From Ochotona curzoniae (taxonomy: Eukaryota > Chordata > Mammalia > Lagomorpha > Ochotonidae), in the NCBI RefSeq assembly GCF_017591425.1, contig NW_024466413.1, positions 2,940,001 to 3,004,000 of the forward strand: a stretch of 64,000 nt of DNA. Direction: 5' to 3'. Numbering within the stretch: the stretch's first letter is position 1; every line of letters begins with the position of its first letter. Below the pieces are notes generated by a model that was not told the origin of the DNA, searched no databases, and worked only from the letters and a program-made list of their open reading frames with translations. Positions 1-10,644 of the stretch are shown one piece after another. The position numbers were made by a program, and so were the translations under genes.

Positions 1-110
1 TAGCTCTCTCTTGTTCACTCTCTCGCTTGCTCTCTCTCTCTCTCTTGCTGGCTCTCTCTGTTCCTCCTTCTCTCCGTGTAACATCTGCCTTTCAAACAGA
101 AACATGGATT
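1..110 (+). mobile_element. 3' end of a C-repeat SINE, cut by the window edge
   Basis: The window opens in the CT-rich stretch of a lagomorph C SINE, followed by its usual tail motif (CTGCCTTTCAAA near 87-98). Head and body lie outside the window. The CT tract is longer and more irregular than in the young copies, so this is an older copy. Confidence 0.75.
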
Positions 111-420
111 TTAATTTTTATGTTGGTAAATATTATCAACTTCATATCTCTTGCAGCTATGCTACTGGAAAATACTAATCAAGGGCATCAATCAATCAGT
201 TTTGTTTTTAATATTATTTACATAGCTGAGATGGATGCATGCCCATGTGGGCCAAGATACGGAGGAGGTGGGTGGGACAAATATTCCAACACTTTTTCCT
301 CCTGTGTCTGCATGGGGTTGGAGTATGGAGGATGGGCTGTGCTCTTTTCTGTCAAACTACATCAGCTCCCAGGGATATGGGAAGAGTAACCTGATTATGT
401 CAGAGACACCCGGATATGGA
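111..420. other. Unassigned sequence between two SINEs
   Basis: About 310 bases with no repeat family I recognise. Short open frames run through it but have no family resemblance and no sign of exon structure. I call no gene. Confidence 0.5.
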
Positions 421-434
421 AAAGAATATTTTAG

Positions 435-758
435 GGCCCAGCGCGGTGGCACAAGTGGTTAAGGTCCTTGCCTTGCATGCCCAGGATCCCATATGGGCGC
501 TGGTTCTATCCCGGCAGCCCCACTTCCCTTCCAGCTCCCTGCCTGTGGCCTGGGAAAGCAGTCGAGGACGACCCAAGGCTTTGGAACCCTGCACCCGTGT
601 GGGAGACCCGGAAAAGGCTCCTGGCTTCGCATCGGCCATTGCGCTCACTTGGGGAGTGAATCATCGGATGGAGCATCTTCCTCTCTGTCTCTCCTCTCTG
701 TATATTCGCCTTTCCAATAAAAAAAAAATAATAAAAATAAATCTTCAAAAAAAATAAG
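435..758 (+). mobile_element. Young full-length C-repeat SINE
   Basis: A complete tRNA-derived SINE. The A-box region is near 442-458, the B box GGTTCTATCC is at 502-511, the central body reads CTGGGAAAGCAGTCGAGGAC, and there is a CT-rich stretch and an A-rich AATAAATCTT tail. A target-site duplication flanks it: AAAAGAATATTTTA at 421-434 and AAAAGAATATGTTA at 759-772, one mismatch in 14. It closely matches the copies at 31258, 33291 and 56941. Short open frames on both strands here are by-products of the element. Confidence 0.95.
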
Positions 759-772
759 AAAAGAATATGTTA

Positions 773-1039
773 AGAGTGTAACCTGAGTGGTTTTGATAGC
801 TCTGAGACATTCTTAGCTTCATTAGACCATGGCTGAGGAAATCTTTCCAGGGTCTACTGCTCGACCAAGTCCAAGTTAATGCATCCACGGACCCAGAGAC
901 ATGCTGAATAGCTTGGCCAGGGGAATTGTCTAACATGTTCTGCCATTTGATTTCTTCTGTTAGCCTAGATAATTTGGCCTTCGTGCCCTCCTTCCGTATC
1001 TGGGTACTCTCGCCACACACTAGCATCAGCAACTAAGGA
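773..1039. other. Unassigned sequence
   Basis: A non-repetitive stretch between the SINE and the degenerate tandem array. I see no conserved motif, exon or known repeat in it. Confidence 0.4.
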
Positions 1040-1860
1040 CGCCCAGTGACTATACATGGACTCCAAGTTCAGACCACATATCTTGTGATTTTCCCTGTGG
1101 CTGGTGTTTCAGCCCATCAGTTTAGTTGGATAGTTCCCCCGCCCTTCCCGAATACCTCTTTTTGTCTCTTTGGGTGACCTCAAATTTGACTCCGCATGTG
1201 CCAGCTAGCACAAGATCAGGTTCAGCCAATCACTTAAATTACATTCCAGTAAATGTAGCTACATGTTCATTTCTACCCCTAGCCCTATCTCCCACACAAA
1301 CTGACAAATTCTGCAGCCTAGACCAGCCCAGCCCTCCGCAGACCTAGCCCTCACACATACCAGTGAGTGCTGAAGCCTAGTTGGTATTGATATTGATATT
1401 CCCAAAAACCCCCACCAGGCTGGCCCCCAGTCATAGTTTTTGCATGTGCTAGCTTGTGCTGCAGCTTCTGCTAACCATCCTACATCCCATCTGGTTCTCT
1501 CACACACCATGGGTGCTTACAGCTCAGCCTGACCCCACCCCCCCGATCCAATCCACATGTATGCCAACAACAGCTGACCCCAGTCCTGGCTCCCATGCTC
1601 ACTAGCAGGAGCTGCAGCCGAGCAGGGGAGTTCCAGACGTGCTCTCAGGCCCAGATCTTATGCTTCCCAGCGCATACTGTAGTCTAGTCTGACAGACATG
1701 AGCCCAGCACGGGCACTTGCAAGCAGATGCTACAGCCAGGCAGGTGCCACGCAGGCCCTGCAGGTCCAGCTTTCATTTGTGCAGGTAGGCAACAGATGGT
1801 GCTACCTAGTCCAGACCTAGCCTCCCATTTGGGCAGGTGCCTTGGCCTGACCCAGACATG
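1040..1860. repeat. Degenerate GC-rich tandem array, higher-order period about 150 bp
   Basis: A block richer in C, G and A than its surroundings in which a diverged core like CTGCAGCC recurs. Copies start near 1107, 1220, 1311, 1370, 1459, 1517, 1612, 1730 and 1802. Between 1220 and 1612 the spacing alternates at about 90 and 58 bases, giving a 147-153 bp higher-order period. Phrases of the type CACACAYACCAG and CCAGACCTAGCCTCCCA recur between the cores. It could be a decayed satellite-like array, or the tandem-repeat part of a lagomorph L1 5' region. I cannot choose between these by eye. No open frame crosses it. Confidence 0.6.
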
Positions 1861-2305
1861 CCCTCCACTTTCCTCTTTCTAAGCCATCCCATCTCAATCT
1901 ATCAATATCTTTAGGCATACATCAATCTTGAGAGAAGTTTTAAGTCACTTCCTACTCTCATCCTTTTTCATCTGCCTGAGAAAAGGGAGTTAGAGCTAAA
2001 TGGCCATTAGTAGCCAAAAAAAGATGTCAGAACTCTTTGCTCATAACTTGCCATAATGTCTTCCCCACCTTGCCTGTGGGCTGAGTAATTATAACACAGC
2101 TAATGTGACAAAATGCTATTTATTGTTTTCTAAAGGCACTGTGGTTTCTATCCTAGAAGTTTTCCCCCAGTGTCTCATTTCTGTTTGTCTGGGGGAATAC
2201 CAGCTGCATGTCATGTGGGAGTTCATGGAAAGGCCGATGGGGCCAGGGATGGAAGTAAATGCCATTCCAATGAAATCATGGCCTTGATGAATTTGGGGGA
2301 AATTT

Positions 2306-2629
2306 TTTTTTTAAGATTCATTTATTTTTATGACAAAGTCAGATTTACAGAGAGGAGGTGAGAAAGAGAGAAAGATCTTTCGTCCGATGATTCACTCCCC
2401 AAGTGACTACAATGGCCAGAGCTAAGTCAGTTCGAAGCCAGGAGCTTCTTCCAGGTCTCCCATGAGAGTGCGAGGTCCTAAAGCTTTGGGCCTTCCTAAA
2501 CTGCTTTCCCAGGCCACAGGCAGGGAGCTGGATGGGAAAAGGAGCTGCATGGATTAGAACTGGCGCCCTTATGGGATCCAGGCGCATTCAAGGTGAGGAC
2601 ATTAGCCACTAGGCCACTATGTCAGGCCC
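2306..2629 (-). mobile_element. Full-length C-repeat SINE, minus strand
   Basis: Read on the minus strand it runs from GGGCCTGAC (2629) through the B box (minus of GGATTAGAACTGG near 2553-2565) to the A-rich tail at 2306. Likely target duplications are ATTTGGGGGAAATTT (2291-2305) and ATTTGAGGAAAAATTT just after the head (from 2632). They differ at two or three bases, so this copy is moderately old. Confidence 0.92.
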
Positions 2630-3044
2630 ACATTTGAGGAAAAATTTATCTTTCAGAAAATGCACAGCCAATACAAATGTTAAAGACTAACATAATCTTC
2701 ATGAATATATGTATTGTCAATGTTCTCAACGCCCAACATTTGTTTATAGTTTCTAAAAGCAGCCTGACACCAAATGGTGAGGTTGAGCCTGAATGGAGTC
2801 AGGGCAGGGCTTCACTCTCTCCATTTGCTAACAGTTACAGGTGATGCTGAAGCCCACCGAAGGTGCAAGTTCACGGCTGGAAGGGGAACACCAGGGCCTT
2901 GAGCCCATGACGGCTGAGGCTCACTCCTACCTACGCGACATGCTGTCACTGTAATGTGAAACATGTCATAGACATTCTCCGCACCTTCTTGCCCAAATGT
3001 GCAAATGTGGAAGATTCTAGCACACTTTCAAAGAACAGAGAAAA

Positions 3045-3100
3045 TGAAAGAGTCTGGTGCCTGACACACAGTAAGCCCTCAACAAAATGTCATTTTTTTC
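3045..3100 (+). repeat. Fragment resembling an L2/MIR 3' end
   Basis: The phrase GGTGCCTGACACACAGTAAG followed by CCCTCAACAAAATGTC matches the typical ending of ancient mammalian L2/MIR elements (type TGGCACATAGTAGGTGCTCAATAAATG). It is short and diverged, so the exact family is uncertain. Confidence 0.5.
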
Positions 3101-3630
3101 CCTGATTTCAGTTTTATAAAAAATTACTAACAAGGGTAATGTTCCTAGTGAATAAAGCCTGAGAGAATATTACTATTTTTCCCTCAAAGACTGTGGCAGC
3201 GAGGGGAGCTAGTCTGTGCTTCTGTCTAATGTTCAAAAGGGCAGAGAAATTAGAAAAGTAAGAGTGTGTCAGAATTCAGTGCCACTCAGACAATTCAAAG
3301 AATGCTCTTACTCTCAACCAGAAAGCATATTTTGTTAGCTGAGTATAGGTTGAGAAAGAAGTATATATATATATATTTATATTTATATAATACATGTAGA
3401 GACATACACAACTGAGAATAAACTTGGAATAAAAATTAGTTTATTTTGACAAAAAGGTTAGTTTAATATATGCACAATTTTTAATTTATGCATTTCCATT
3501 AACTATTTGCAGCCTTCCTGTTGGTACATATATAGACATGTGTGTTGCAAATATATATGCATATATTATCTGTGTGTGTACATGAATACACACATGCACT
3601 TTTAGGGCCATGCACATAACTGCAGCATGA

Positions 3631-3668
3631 ACTAGCTTCAGAGTGTGTGACTAGCTTCAGAGTGTGTG
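3631..3668. repeat. Perfect 19-bp tandem duplication
   Basis: ACTAGCTTCAGAGTGTGTG occurs twice back to back with no mismatch (3631-3649 and 3650-3668). This looks like a recent local slippage or duplication event. Confidence 0.9.
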
Positions 3669-5087
3669 GCTCTTTTCTCTTTAAACACGCAGAAGCTGCC
3701 CACCCAATGAGCTGTCTGCACACATTTAACACCGGGCAAACAGGACAATAACAAGTCCCAACTGACGTTGCAGAATGACGGTCGGACCGCGACATGTCAC
3801 TGAGAGCCTGCACAATACAGCAGCAGAAGTGTGCTGTGTTCCTGTCCGACAGTCAGCAGCCTCTCCCTGCGGATAGCACACCTGGCCAAGTTAACACAGC
3901 TACTCCACTCACATGCACCTGACCTCTGGATTTCCTCCACTTGGGGGCATGCAAGTAACAACAGTGATGGCTGAGCAGCACAGATGGAAGGAATGTGACC
4001 CACTCTCAAGTCTGGTTTTCAGCTACCAGGAGAACATGTCTGGATTTTTATTTGTTCTCTATTTTAAATCTTACTCTGTCCCATTACCTCTTAGAAATTT
4101 CAAACTCACAGAGTTAAGAGAACACCTTTGAAATACATTGTTACATAGTAAGAACTCATTAACTGCTAATGCTATCATTGTTGTAGTTTGCATTGTATTT
4201 TATTTAAATATGTAAGCCAGTATATACTAATATATCCTCACCAATTTAAGAAAACTCAGTGAGCTAACCGACCACTGCAACTACAATAGATTAGTTTCTA
4301 CACAGTGGAAATGGAGTAAAAGATGTTTCAATTTAATTTTCTGCATTGTCTTTATAATTCTTCTTAAAGGCAGAGATTTATACCTATAATAAAAAGGGGA
4401 GATGCATCTCATCCAAAAGTCTGTCACTGTCCCATGCCATGAAGTTATTGGCTTCTGTAACTTCACAAAGCATTCCAAAAGACTCTAACAACACCCTGTT
4501 AATCCTGTTTCTTGGAATTCCCAGGTTCCTCTAAATCACAGGATGTTATCCCATTTTTCCTTGTGGGAACAAGAATTAAAAAGGAAGACTAAATAAAAAT
4601 GAAAAATAAAACATAAATTTTTCATTTCATAAATATACTCCAACTTACTCGGAGGAAGTGTGCTGAGTTTATACACTCTCTCAGCAAACCTTATTCTGAT
4701 AAAGACCCCGGGTGTTCACCCCGGATTTGTGTTTCTCTTCTGCGCTATTGGGGTAGAAGTGGGACATAGCATCGTGTCCAAGCACTGCAATTCCTAGCTA
4801 CTGTAGCTACAGAGATGAACTTAAAATCGAGTTCTAGACAATTCTGGGAGCAACTGAACTCATTGAGAATCCTCCTCGGTGCTTCTCCATCCTTCCAGGT
4901 CCCCATCCACCTGCCAGCTGCATGATAGCAAACAACATAATTTTGGAAAACAAGCTTTTAACAGGATAGAACTTCCATTGCTTTGGGTCTCTGTATAAAT
5001 TACTGTAACAAGTTACAATCACCATTGTAACCAAACAAAATGTCGTGAGCACAAATAAAATTATATATTTTAAAATTTTGAGATTCT

Positions 5088-5430
5088 GGGACCTGCACGA
5101 TAGCCTAATGGCTAAAGTCCTTGCCTTTCACAAGCCAGGATCCCATATGGGCACCAGTTTGTATCACAACATTCCCAGCAGCCCTGACCCCACTTCCCAT
5201 TCAGATCCTTGTTCATGGTCTGGGAAAGCAGTTGAGCACGGTCCAAAGCCTTGGGAACCTGCACCCATGTGGGAGACCCAGAAGAGGCTCCTGTCTCCTG
5301 GCTTCGGATCAGGACAGCTCTGGCCTTTGTGCTTGCTTGGGAAGTGAATCAATGAACAGAAGACCTTCCTCTCTGTCTCTCCTTCTCTCTGTATATCTGC
5401 CTTTCTAATAAAAATAAATCTTTAAAAAAC
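5088..5430 (+). mobile_element. Full-length C-repeat SINE
   Basis: The head begins GGGACCTGCACGATAGCC, the body and the CTCTCTGTATATCTGCC stretch are complete, and the tail reads AATAAAAATAAATC. The duplication TGAGATTCT flanks it at 5079-5087 and 5431-5439. A few extra bases sit beside the B box. Divergence is moderate. Confidence 0.94.
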
Positions 5431-5439
5431 TGAGATTCT

Positions 5440-5955
5440 AGATGCCATCTATTATAGTCACCTAAATTGAAAGAATGGAGGAACCGACAATAATGTATCA
5501 AGGGTTCTCTAGTTACATAGAGACTAACTGTGGGAGGAAAAACAAATACTATACAAAGTAATGACAATACGGATACATTAAGGTCCCGGCTACAGAGGAC
5601 GGCCATCTTGGATTGCACTGATTCTAGAGTAAGCAGAGTTCCAGCGGACCAGCAGAGTTAAAGTGTGTTTCAGCTTTCTAGTGTCAGGATTGATTATCTC
5701 ACTGGGAATACTCAGGGGGGTAGGCACATCCCTTAAATGAATCAGTAATAGGGTGAAAACAAAAGTCAACACTGTGGGCGACATCACAGGGAGTCTGAAT
5801 GATAACGTCTGAAAATTTGGCAAAGAGGAATTTCTGTTCTTTTAAAGCATTCACTGCACGACACAGATTAAGCCCAATTTATGATTATCTTTCCGTGACA
5901 TCCAGCCAGCTTTCTCAAGAATGAAATTAATGAATAGAAACCAGGGTTTTGCAAT
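5440..5955. other. Unassigned sequence
   Basis: About 500 bases of apparently single-copy sequence between two SINEs. I see no repeat or gene signature. Confidence 0.4.
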
Positions 5956-5959
5956 AACC

Positions 5960-6245
5960 TTGGGAAAGCAATTGGCTCATCCCTTCGGATCCACTGGTAC
6001 ATCATGGTGCCTGGTTTCAAGACCTTGTTCGGCCTCATGGTCCAGATTCCTGTTAGCACACAGCCTGTGAGGCGGCACTTTATGACCCACGGAGTTGGGT
6101 CCCCGTAACCCTATGTGGGAGATATGGATGAAATTCTTGGGTCCTGGCCTTAGCCTGACCCAGCATTTGGAAAATGAAACAGATGATGGAAATCCGATCA
6201 ATATCTTCACGTTTTAAATTAAATGAAAATAAATAATGTTTAAAA
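5960..6245 (+). mobile_element. Old, diverged C-repeat SINE
   Basis: Body phrases survive in the right order: a CCCTATGTGGGAGA region near 6110, GTCCTGGCCTTAGCCTGACC near 6143, then an A-rich tail with AAATAAATAATG. The head is barely recognisable and no target duplication is evident, so this is an early copy. Confidence 0.7.
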
Positions 6246-6249
6246 ATGA

Positions 6250-7530
6250 GAAAAAACTGAGGCTGGAAGATGAAGAGATAGTCACTATAATGTATTTGCA
6301 GATATACAACACATTTTTCCTCTTACAACAGTGTAGGACAGTTTGTCACAGGCAAGCTACCGAACTCTAGTGGATACAATCTCTGCTATCCATTGTATGC
6401 AGTCAATAATCCTCTCAATACAATGTTTACAACACATCAGAATTGTACAATAGAATATGGGAAGAACAGTTTTTGAATTCTGTCACTCAATATGATCAAG
6501 ACAGGTTAGTTCACATGACCAAGTCCTAGTACTCCACTGTTACACAAATGCATAAACTGCAATAGGATTGCTGGAGAGAATAAATCAGACTGTTGAACTG
6601 AGTGTTGGAATGCATATGATGGAATGTATTCACACAATGAAATAATGAATAAATAAATTTTAAAAGGTAAATATTCAAGTGAATACAAAAACCAAACCAG
6701 AAAGAAGAGATACCACGGTTAGAGAAACAGACATTGTATGAATCCATTTTGAAGTGCTACAATAGAAGATATCATGAGGTGAAAATCTTTGGGTGCATGA
6801 AATGCTCACATAGACTTGCTATTGGAGTAAGGCGCCAGATATTTTTAAGGAGTTCCTACCACAGCGTTAGGGCCTGAGAAAACCAGAAAGCGTTCACAGT
6901 TACACTGTCCTTCCACCAGAAACAGCAAGTCAGCCGCCTGCCAGATTAATTCAAGGGGATAAATAAGGACCCTAGGGAGAACTATTTAAACATCCAAATG
7001 TATATGAAAGATTAATAATTTATACAAATTACTCTGAATGGCTCAGTAATCTCCAAATCTGTATATTAGCGAGTGAACTTTTCTTGGACCAGGAAAGGAA
7101 GTCTGACAAGGTTATCCTATGAACATTCACAGCAACAATAACCCCGAGGAGTACATTTATTGTGATAGCAATAGTTGGGCACCAGCTTCCCTTTAATACA
7201 AGCAAGACAGATGCTAATTAAGTGGAAATGCATTAATATGGATAAAGGTGACCTTTATAAATGATAAAAATGAATAATTCACCAGAAAGATATAATCCTG
7301 GACCTAAGTAAACTCAAAAACATAGCTTCTAACAGTAAAACAAAACAAAACAACAACACAAAAAACAGTTGGTTAAGTAAAGCATACTCCATGTAATATT
7401 TTAACAAGTCTATTTGGGAAAATGATAAATAAAGCAGAAAGAAAACAAAAAGGACATAAAGCAGAGACTGACAACCATTTTCTGTGAAAATACCATAAAG
7501 GCAAATATTTTAAGATTTGTAGGCATTATT
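6250..7530. other. Unique AT-rich sequence
   Basis: About 1.3 kb of AT-rich DNA with short frames only. Some A-rich stretches near 6640-6670 and 7330-7450 could be tails of very old retroelements, but I cannot assign them. Confidence 0.4.
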
Positions 7531-7533
7531 ATT

Positions 7534-7566
7534 CATTCTCTCTCTCTCTCTCTAGCTCTCTCTCTT
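7534..7566. repeat. CT dinucleotide microsatellite
   Basis: A run of CT repeats interrupted once by AG. It may be the remnant of a SINE CT stretch, but no SINE body precedes it. Confidence 0.8.
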
Positions 7567-7707
7567 TTCAAATGTTATATCAAAATGTTCCCTTAACAAT
7601 CTTAAAGTCATTCATGATGAACAACCCCACAGAAGAATCCCAGCCACAAACTGCATCTCCTCTGTGGGTGAAAATTCATCAGAGTCTGATGTATACGTTA
7701 AGAAGAC

Positions 7708-7831
7708 GAGCAAGGTTAGGGGGACCACTTAGCAGTCACGGCCCATACCAAGCATGTGAAGTATGCAGACTAGAGCAAAGTTAGGAAGACCACTCAGCCA
7801 TCACGGCCTACACCAAGCACGTGAAGTATGA
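7708..7831. repeat. Two-copy tandem duplication, 65-bp offset
   Basis: The segment starting GAGCAAGGTTAGG at 7708 reappears from 7773 as GAGCAAAGTTAGG. Both copies continue through GACCACT-AGC, TCACGGCC, ACCAAGCA and GTGAAGTATG. The copies differ at several bases. Each carries a CATGTG or CACGTG hexamer just before AAGTATG. Confidence 0.9.
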
Positions 7832-7879
7832 AGATTGTTTTTCGACTAAGAGCGAAAATGTGTAAAATTGTTCATAATT

Positions 7880-8120
7880 TAGAAAGTAATCCTCCAGTAA
7901 TATAAATAAGAACCAGTAGCAGAAAACTGTAATCTCTATCATAAGGTTATATTATTAGGGATTAATATAATATAAAATGCATAATGAGTATTTCCACAGA
8001 AATTTGATCTTAATGAATATGTAAAAACAAATTGAAAAATGAAGACATACAACTTAAAAGAATATATTAGAATCAAAATAGATTAAAATAAACAAATTGA
8101 GTAATTATAATAATAACATC
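7880..8120. other. Very AT-rich block
   Basis: A stretch of roughly 80% A+T with repeated AATATAAT-type words. It has no clear microsatellite period and no coding signature. It may be decayed L1 3'UTR, which I could not confirm. Confidence 0.35.
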
Positions 8121-8195
8121 TTATTAAAATATCATAAGATTTTCTCTAAGTCAAAAGTTGTCAACAATATCTACCATTATAATGTTATGCTTACT

Positions 8196-8517
8196 AGAGA
8201 TTCTTTCAGGCAGAGGAAAAGCAAAAGAGAAAAAAAGAACTGCCATCCACTGGTTCACGCCCCAGGGGGCTGCAACAGCCAGAGCTGTATTTATCTGAAG
8301 CTAGGAGCCAGGAGCTTCCTCCTGGTCTCCCACATAGGTGCAGGCTCCCAAGGCTTTGGGCCGTCCTCCACTGCTTTTCCAGGCCACAAGCAGGGAGGTG
8401 GGTAGGAAGTGGGGCTGCCGGGATATGCACTGGCATATGGTGGGATATGATGGCATATGGTGTCCTGGAGCATGCAAGGTGAGGACTTCAGCCATTAGGC
8501 TACCAGGCTGAGCACTG
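8196..8517 (-). mobile_element. C-repeat SINE, minus strand, with internal duplication
   Basis: On the minus strand all parts of the C SINE are present. Near the head end a 20-base segment beginning TGGCATATGG is repeated (near 8431 and 8451), so the region between B box and A box is expanded compared with other copies. The A-rich tail is degraded to AGAGAAAAAAAG. Confidence 0.9.
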
Positions 8518-8579
8518 AGACAAAAGTTTATATAAATAAGCAAAAGCAAATGATAAAATGTACTGAGTGTGTACACAGA

Positions 8580-8582
<3 letters not shown>

Positions 8583-8613
<31 letters not shown>
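8583..8613. repeat. AT dinucleotide microsatellite
   Basis: About 15 uninterrupted AT units, long enough to be length-polymorphic. Confidence 0.97.
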
Positions 8614-8618
<5 letters not shown>

Positions 8619-8619
8619 A

Positions 8620-9930
8620 CTGCTATATAAATTATAGGAATAAAAGCCATAAATCAACATTCATTATGAATCAATATGATAAAGGAAGAAATAAGTAGCT
8701 CACAAATATACCTAAAGAAGCAACCCAAAAGGTAAACAAGTAAATTCTTCTCAAAACATGTACAAACAGGAACACATACAATGTATAGCATGCTCGAATG
8801 ACTTTCGTTTTGTTTTCTTTTTTTGTTTGTTTGTTTTTACAGAATATAAGCCAGTACAGCATCTTAATGGCAGTTAATACCTAAGTAATACACTGGAATT
8901 TACTTACAGGTTTCCTAAAGGTGAGTTATATATAAAAACATTTCTCATTTGCAAACAATAAGCTGGCACTTAGAAGGCAAATGACTAAGTTCATGATCAC
9001 AGACTAGGTGACGTCAGATTCGGATTTCAGAACTAGTCTTTACTCTCCTAGACCTTTTTGGAATAAGGTCTCTCTGGGCTTCCAATTTACATTTTCTTCA
9101 GGAATCTTGTGATATTGCCAAACTTCCAGAATCCACTGTCGTGTGAGGGGCCATCCAAAGAAGAACGCAACGGCATGCATTGGTGGACACAGAAGGAAGG
9201 GGGAGCTAGAACAGCCCCCGAGAGTGCCAGAAACCCTGCTGCATGGTGACAGCACAAGGCAAGCACATGAAACCTCTCGGGAGTTAGAATGATAGTGTCA
9301 GGCTTCCCCAGGAGCATTTCACACATGTACAAAAATGTCCTTAAAATCAGAAGTACACCCCCAGACTTCCGAAATCGATGTCTAGTAACTCCAGGAATGC
9401 TAGATCTGCCAATATCCTGCTTCCTTTGAAAGCACCTCAATGGATTAGCCTGATAATCAGGGAATGGATGAGACAAAGAAGGTAGAAGCAAGGAATGATT
9501 AAAAGCATGATATGAACATCAGATAAACAAGGCAAATGTCAGAGCAGAAGAAGAAGGAGTTAAAAACAGCTCTGAAGGTAAAAGGAAAGATGCAGTTCAG
9601 CCTACCATGAAGAAACACACAACTTCTCAAAAAGTGAAATTCCAGCAGCCAAGGGGGACAGATGCTGCGGAGGGCAGCGCAGGGTGGAAAAAGTCCCGGA
9701 CAAAATACTGACAGGGTCTACCTGTCCTGGAGATGCTACACGCACTGACCAAAGACACACTGTGTCAGCAACTCAGCTTCATTTCCACCAATGTCAAATC
9801 CTGCTTCTTTACTCCCCTCGTCTGATGCTTAATTAACACCTTATTCTCTAAAGTTCATCTTCCCCAGGGAACAAGCATTTGTTCATATAAGCCTAAACCA
9901 AGAAAATTTTTGTGAATGGAAGTGGAGCAG
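8620..9930. other. Unassigned unique sequence
   Basis: About 1.3 kb with no recognisable repeat apart from a short T/G-rich run at 8818-8838. A 134-codon frame on the minus strand (9087-9491) shows no domain or compositional sign of coding. Confidence 0.4.
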
Positions 9931-9934
9931 AAAA

Positions 9935-9990
9935 TGGGAGTTCTCTTTCTCTTCCTGTATGTATCTGTCTTTCAAATAAATTAAAATTAT
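9935..9990 (+). mobile_element. C-repeat SINE tail fragment
   Basis: Only the CT-rich stretch and the TCTGTCTTTCAAATAAATTA tail survive. It is the first of three same-strand SINE pieces within 700 bp. Confidence 0.7.
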
Positions 9991-10064
9991 AAATAATTTT
10001 GAACAGAAACAATGCATTCTTGGAAGTAGGAAGGTTAGACCATAATTCCACCTTTAAGAATATC

Positions 10065-10390
10065 CATGCTGCTACGGCACGATGGCCCAGTGGACCTTGC
10101 ATGCGTTGAGATCCCATACGGGCACCAGTTGGTGTCAGGCTGCAACTCTTCCCATCCAGTTCCCTGCCTGTGGCCTGGGAAAGCAGTTGAGGACAGCCCA
10201 AAGCCTTTGGATCCTGCACGCACATGGGATGCCTGGAAGGTGCTCCTGGCTTCAGATTGACCCAGCTCTGGGCACTGTGGTTACTTAGTGAGTACACCAG
10301 TAGAATAAAGATCTTTCTTTCTGTCTCTCCTTCTCTCTGTAAATCTGCCTTTGCAATAAAAATAAATAAATTTCTAAAAGATAAAAAAGT
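10065..10390 (+). mobile_element. C-repeat SINE, nearly full length
   Basis: Head, body (GCCTGGGAAAGCAGTTGAGG) and tail (GCAATAAAAATAAATAAATT) are present in order. The head has lost some bases before the ATCCCATACGGGCACC segment. Open frames over it on both strands are by-products of the element. Confidence 0.93.
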
Positions 10391-10414
10391 AATCCCATGT
10401 AAGTGTTCATATAA

Positions 10415-10640
10415 TGATGCAATAGGGTTGTAGCATAGCAAGTAAAGCCACTATCACTCTGGCAACCCGAATGTGCATCTTTTTGATTACCAGTTGCTCC
10501 ATATTGAATTCTGATCTCTGCTAATATACAGCAAAGATGGTCCCAGTCCTTGGGTCCCTGAACTCACGTGGGAGACCCATATGGAAGTCCTGCTGCAGAG
10601 ATGAGCATTTGGGTGGGCTCATGACTAGACATCAGCAAGG
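10415..10640 (+). mobile_element. Old C-repeat SINE lacking its tail
   Basis: A head of the type TTGTAGCATAGCAAGTAAAGCC is followed by a diverged B-box area and the GGTCCCTGAACTCACGTGGG body segment. The 3' third and A-rich tail are missing. Confidence 0.7.
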
Positions 10641-10644
10641 TTGC

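Larger units (their letters stand above)
2640..5075. other. Mostly unique AT-rich sequence
   Basis: About 2.4 kb without a recognisable gene. It contains an L2/MIR-like tail (3045-3100), a short TA run (3361-3376), a 19-bp perfect tandem duplication (3631-3668) and a 12-bp palindrome CTGTAGCTACAG (4801-4812). The open frames are short and resemble no family I know. Confidence 0.5.

Noticed and set aside
435..520. Possible tRNA gene from A and B box sequences
   Set aside because: The boxes belong to the tRNA-derived head of a C SINE; no cloverleaf 3' half is present.
9893..10441. 182-codon minus-strand open frame
   Set aside because: It runs across a C SINE and an adjacent SINE tail; the predicted chain matches the peptides that every antisense C SINE yields here. 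Not a gene.
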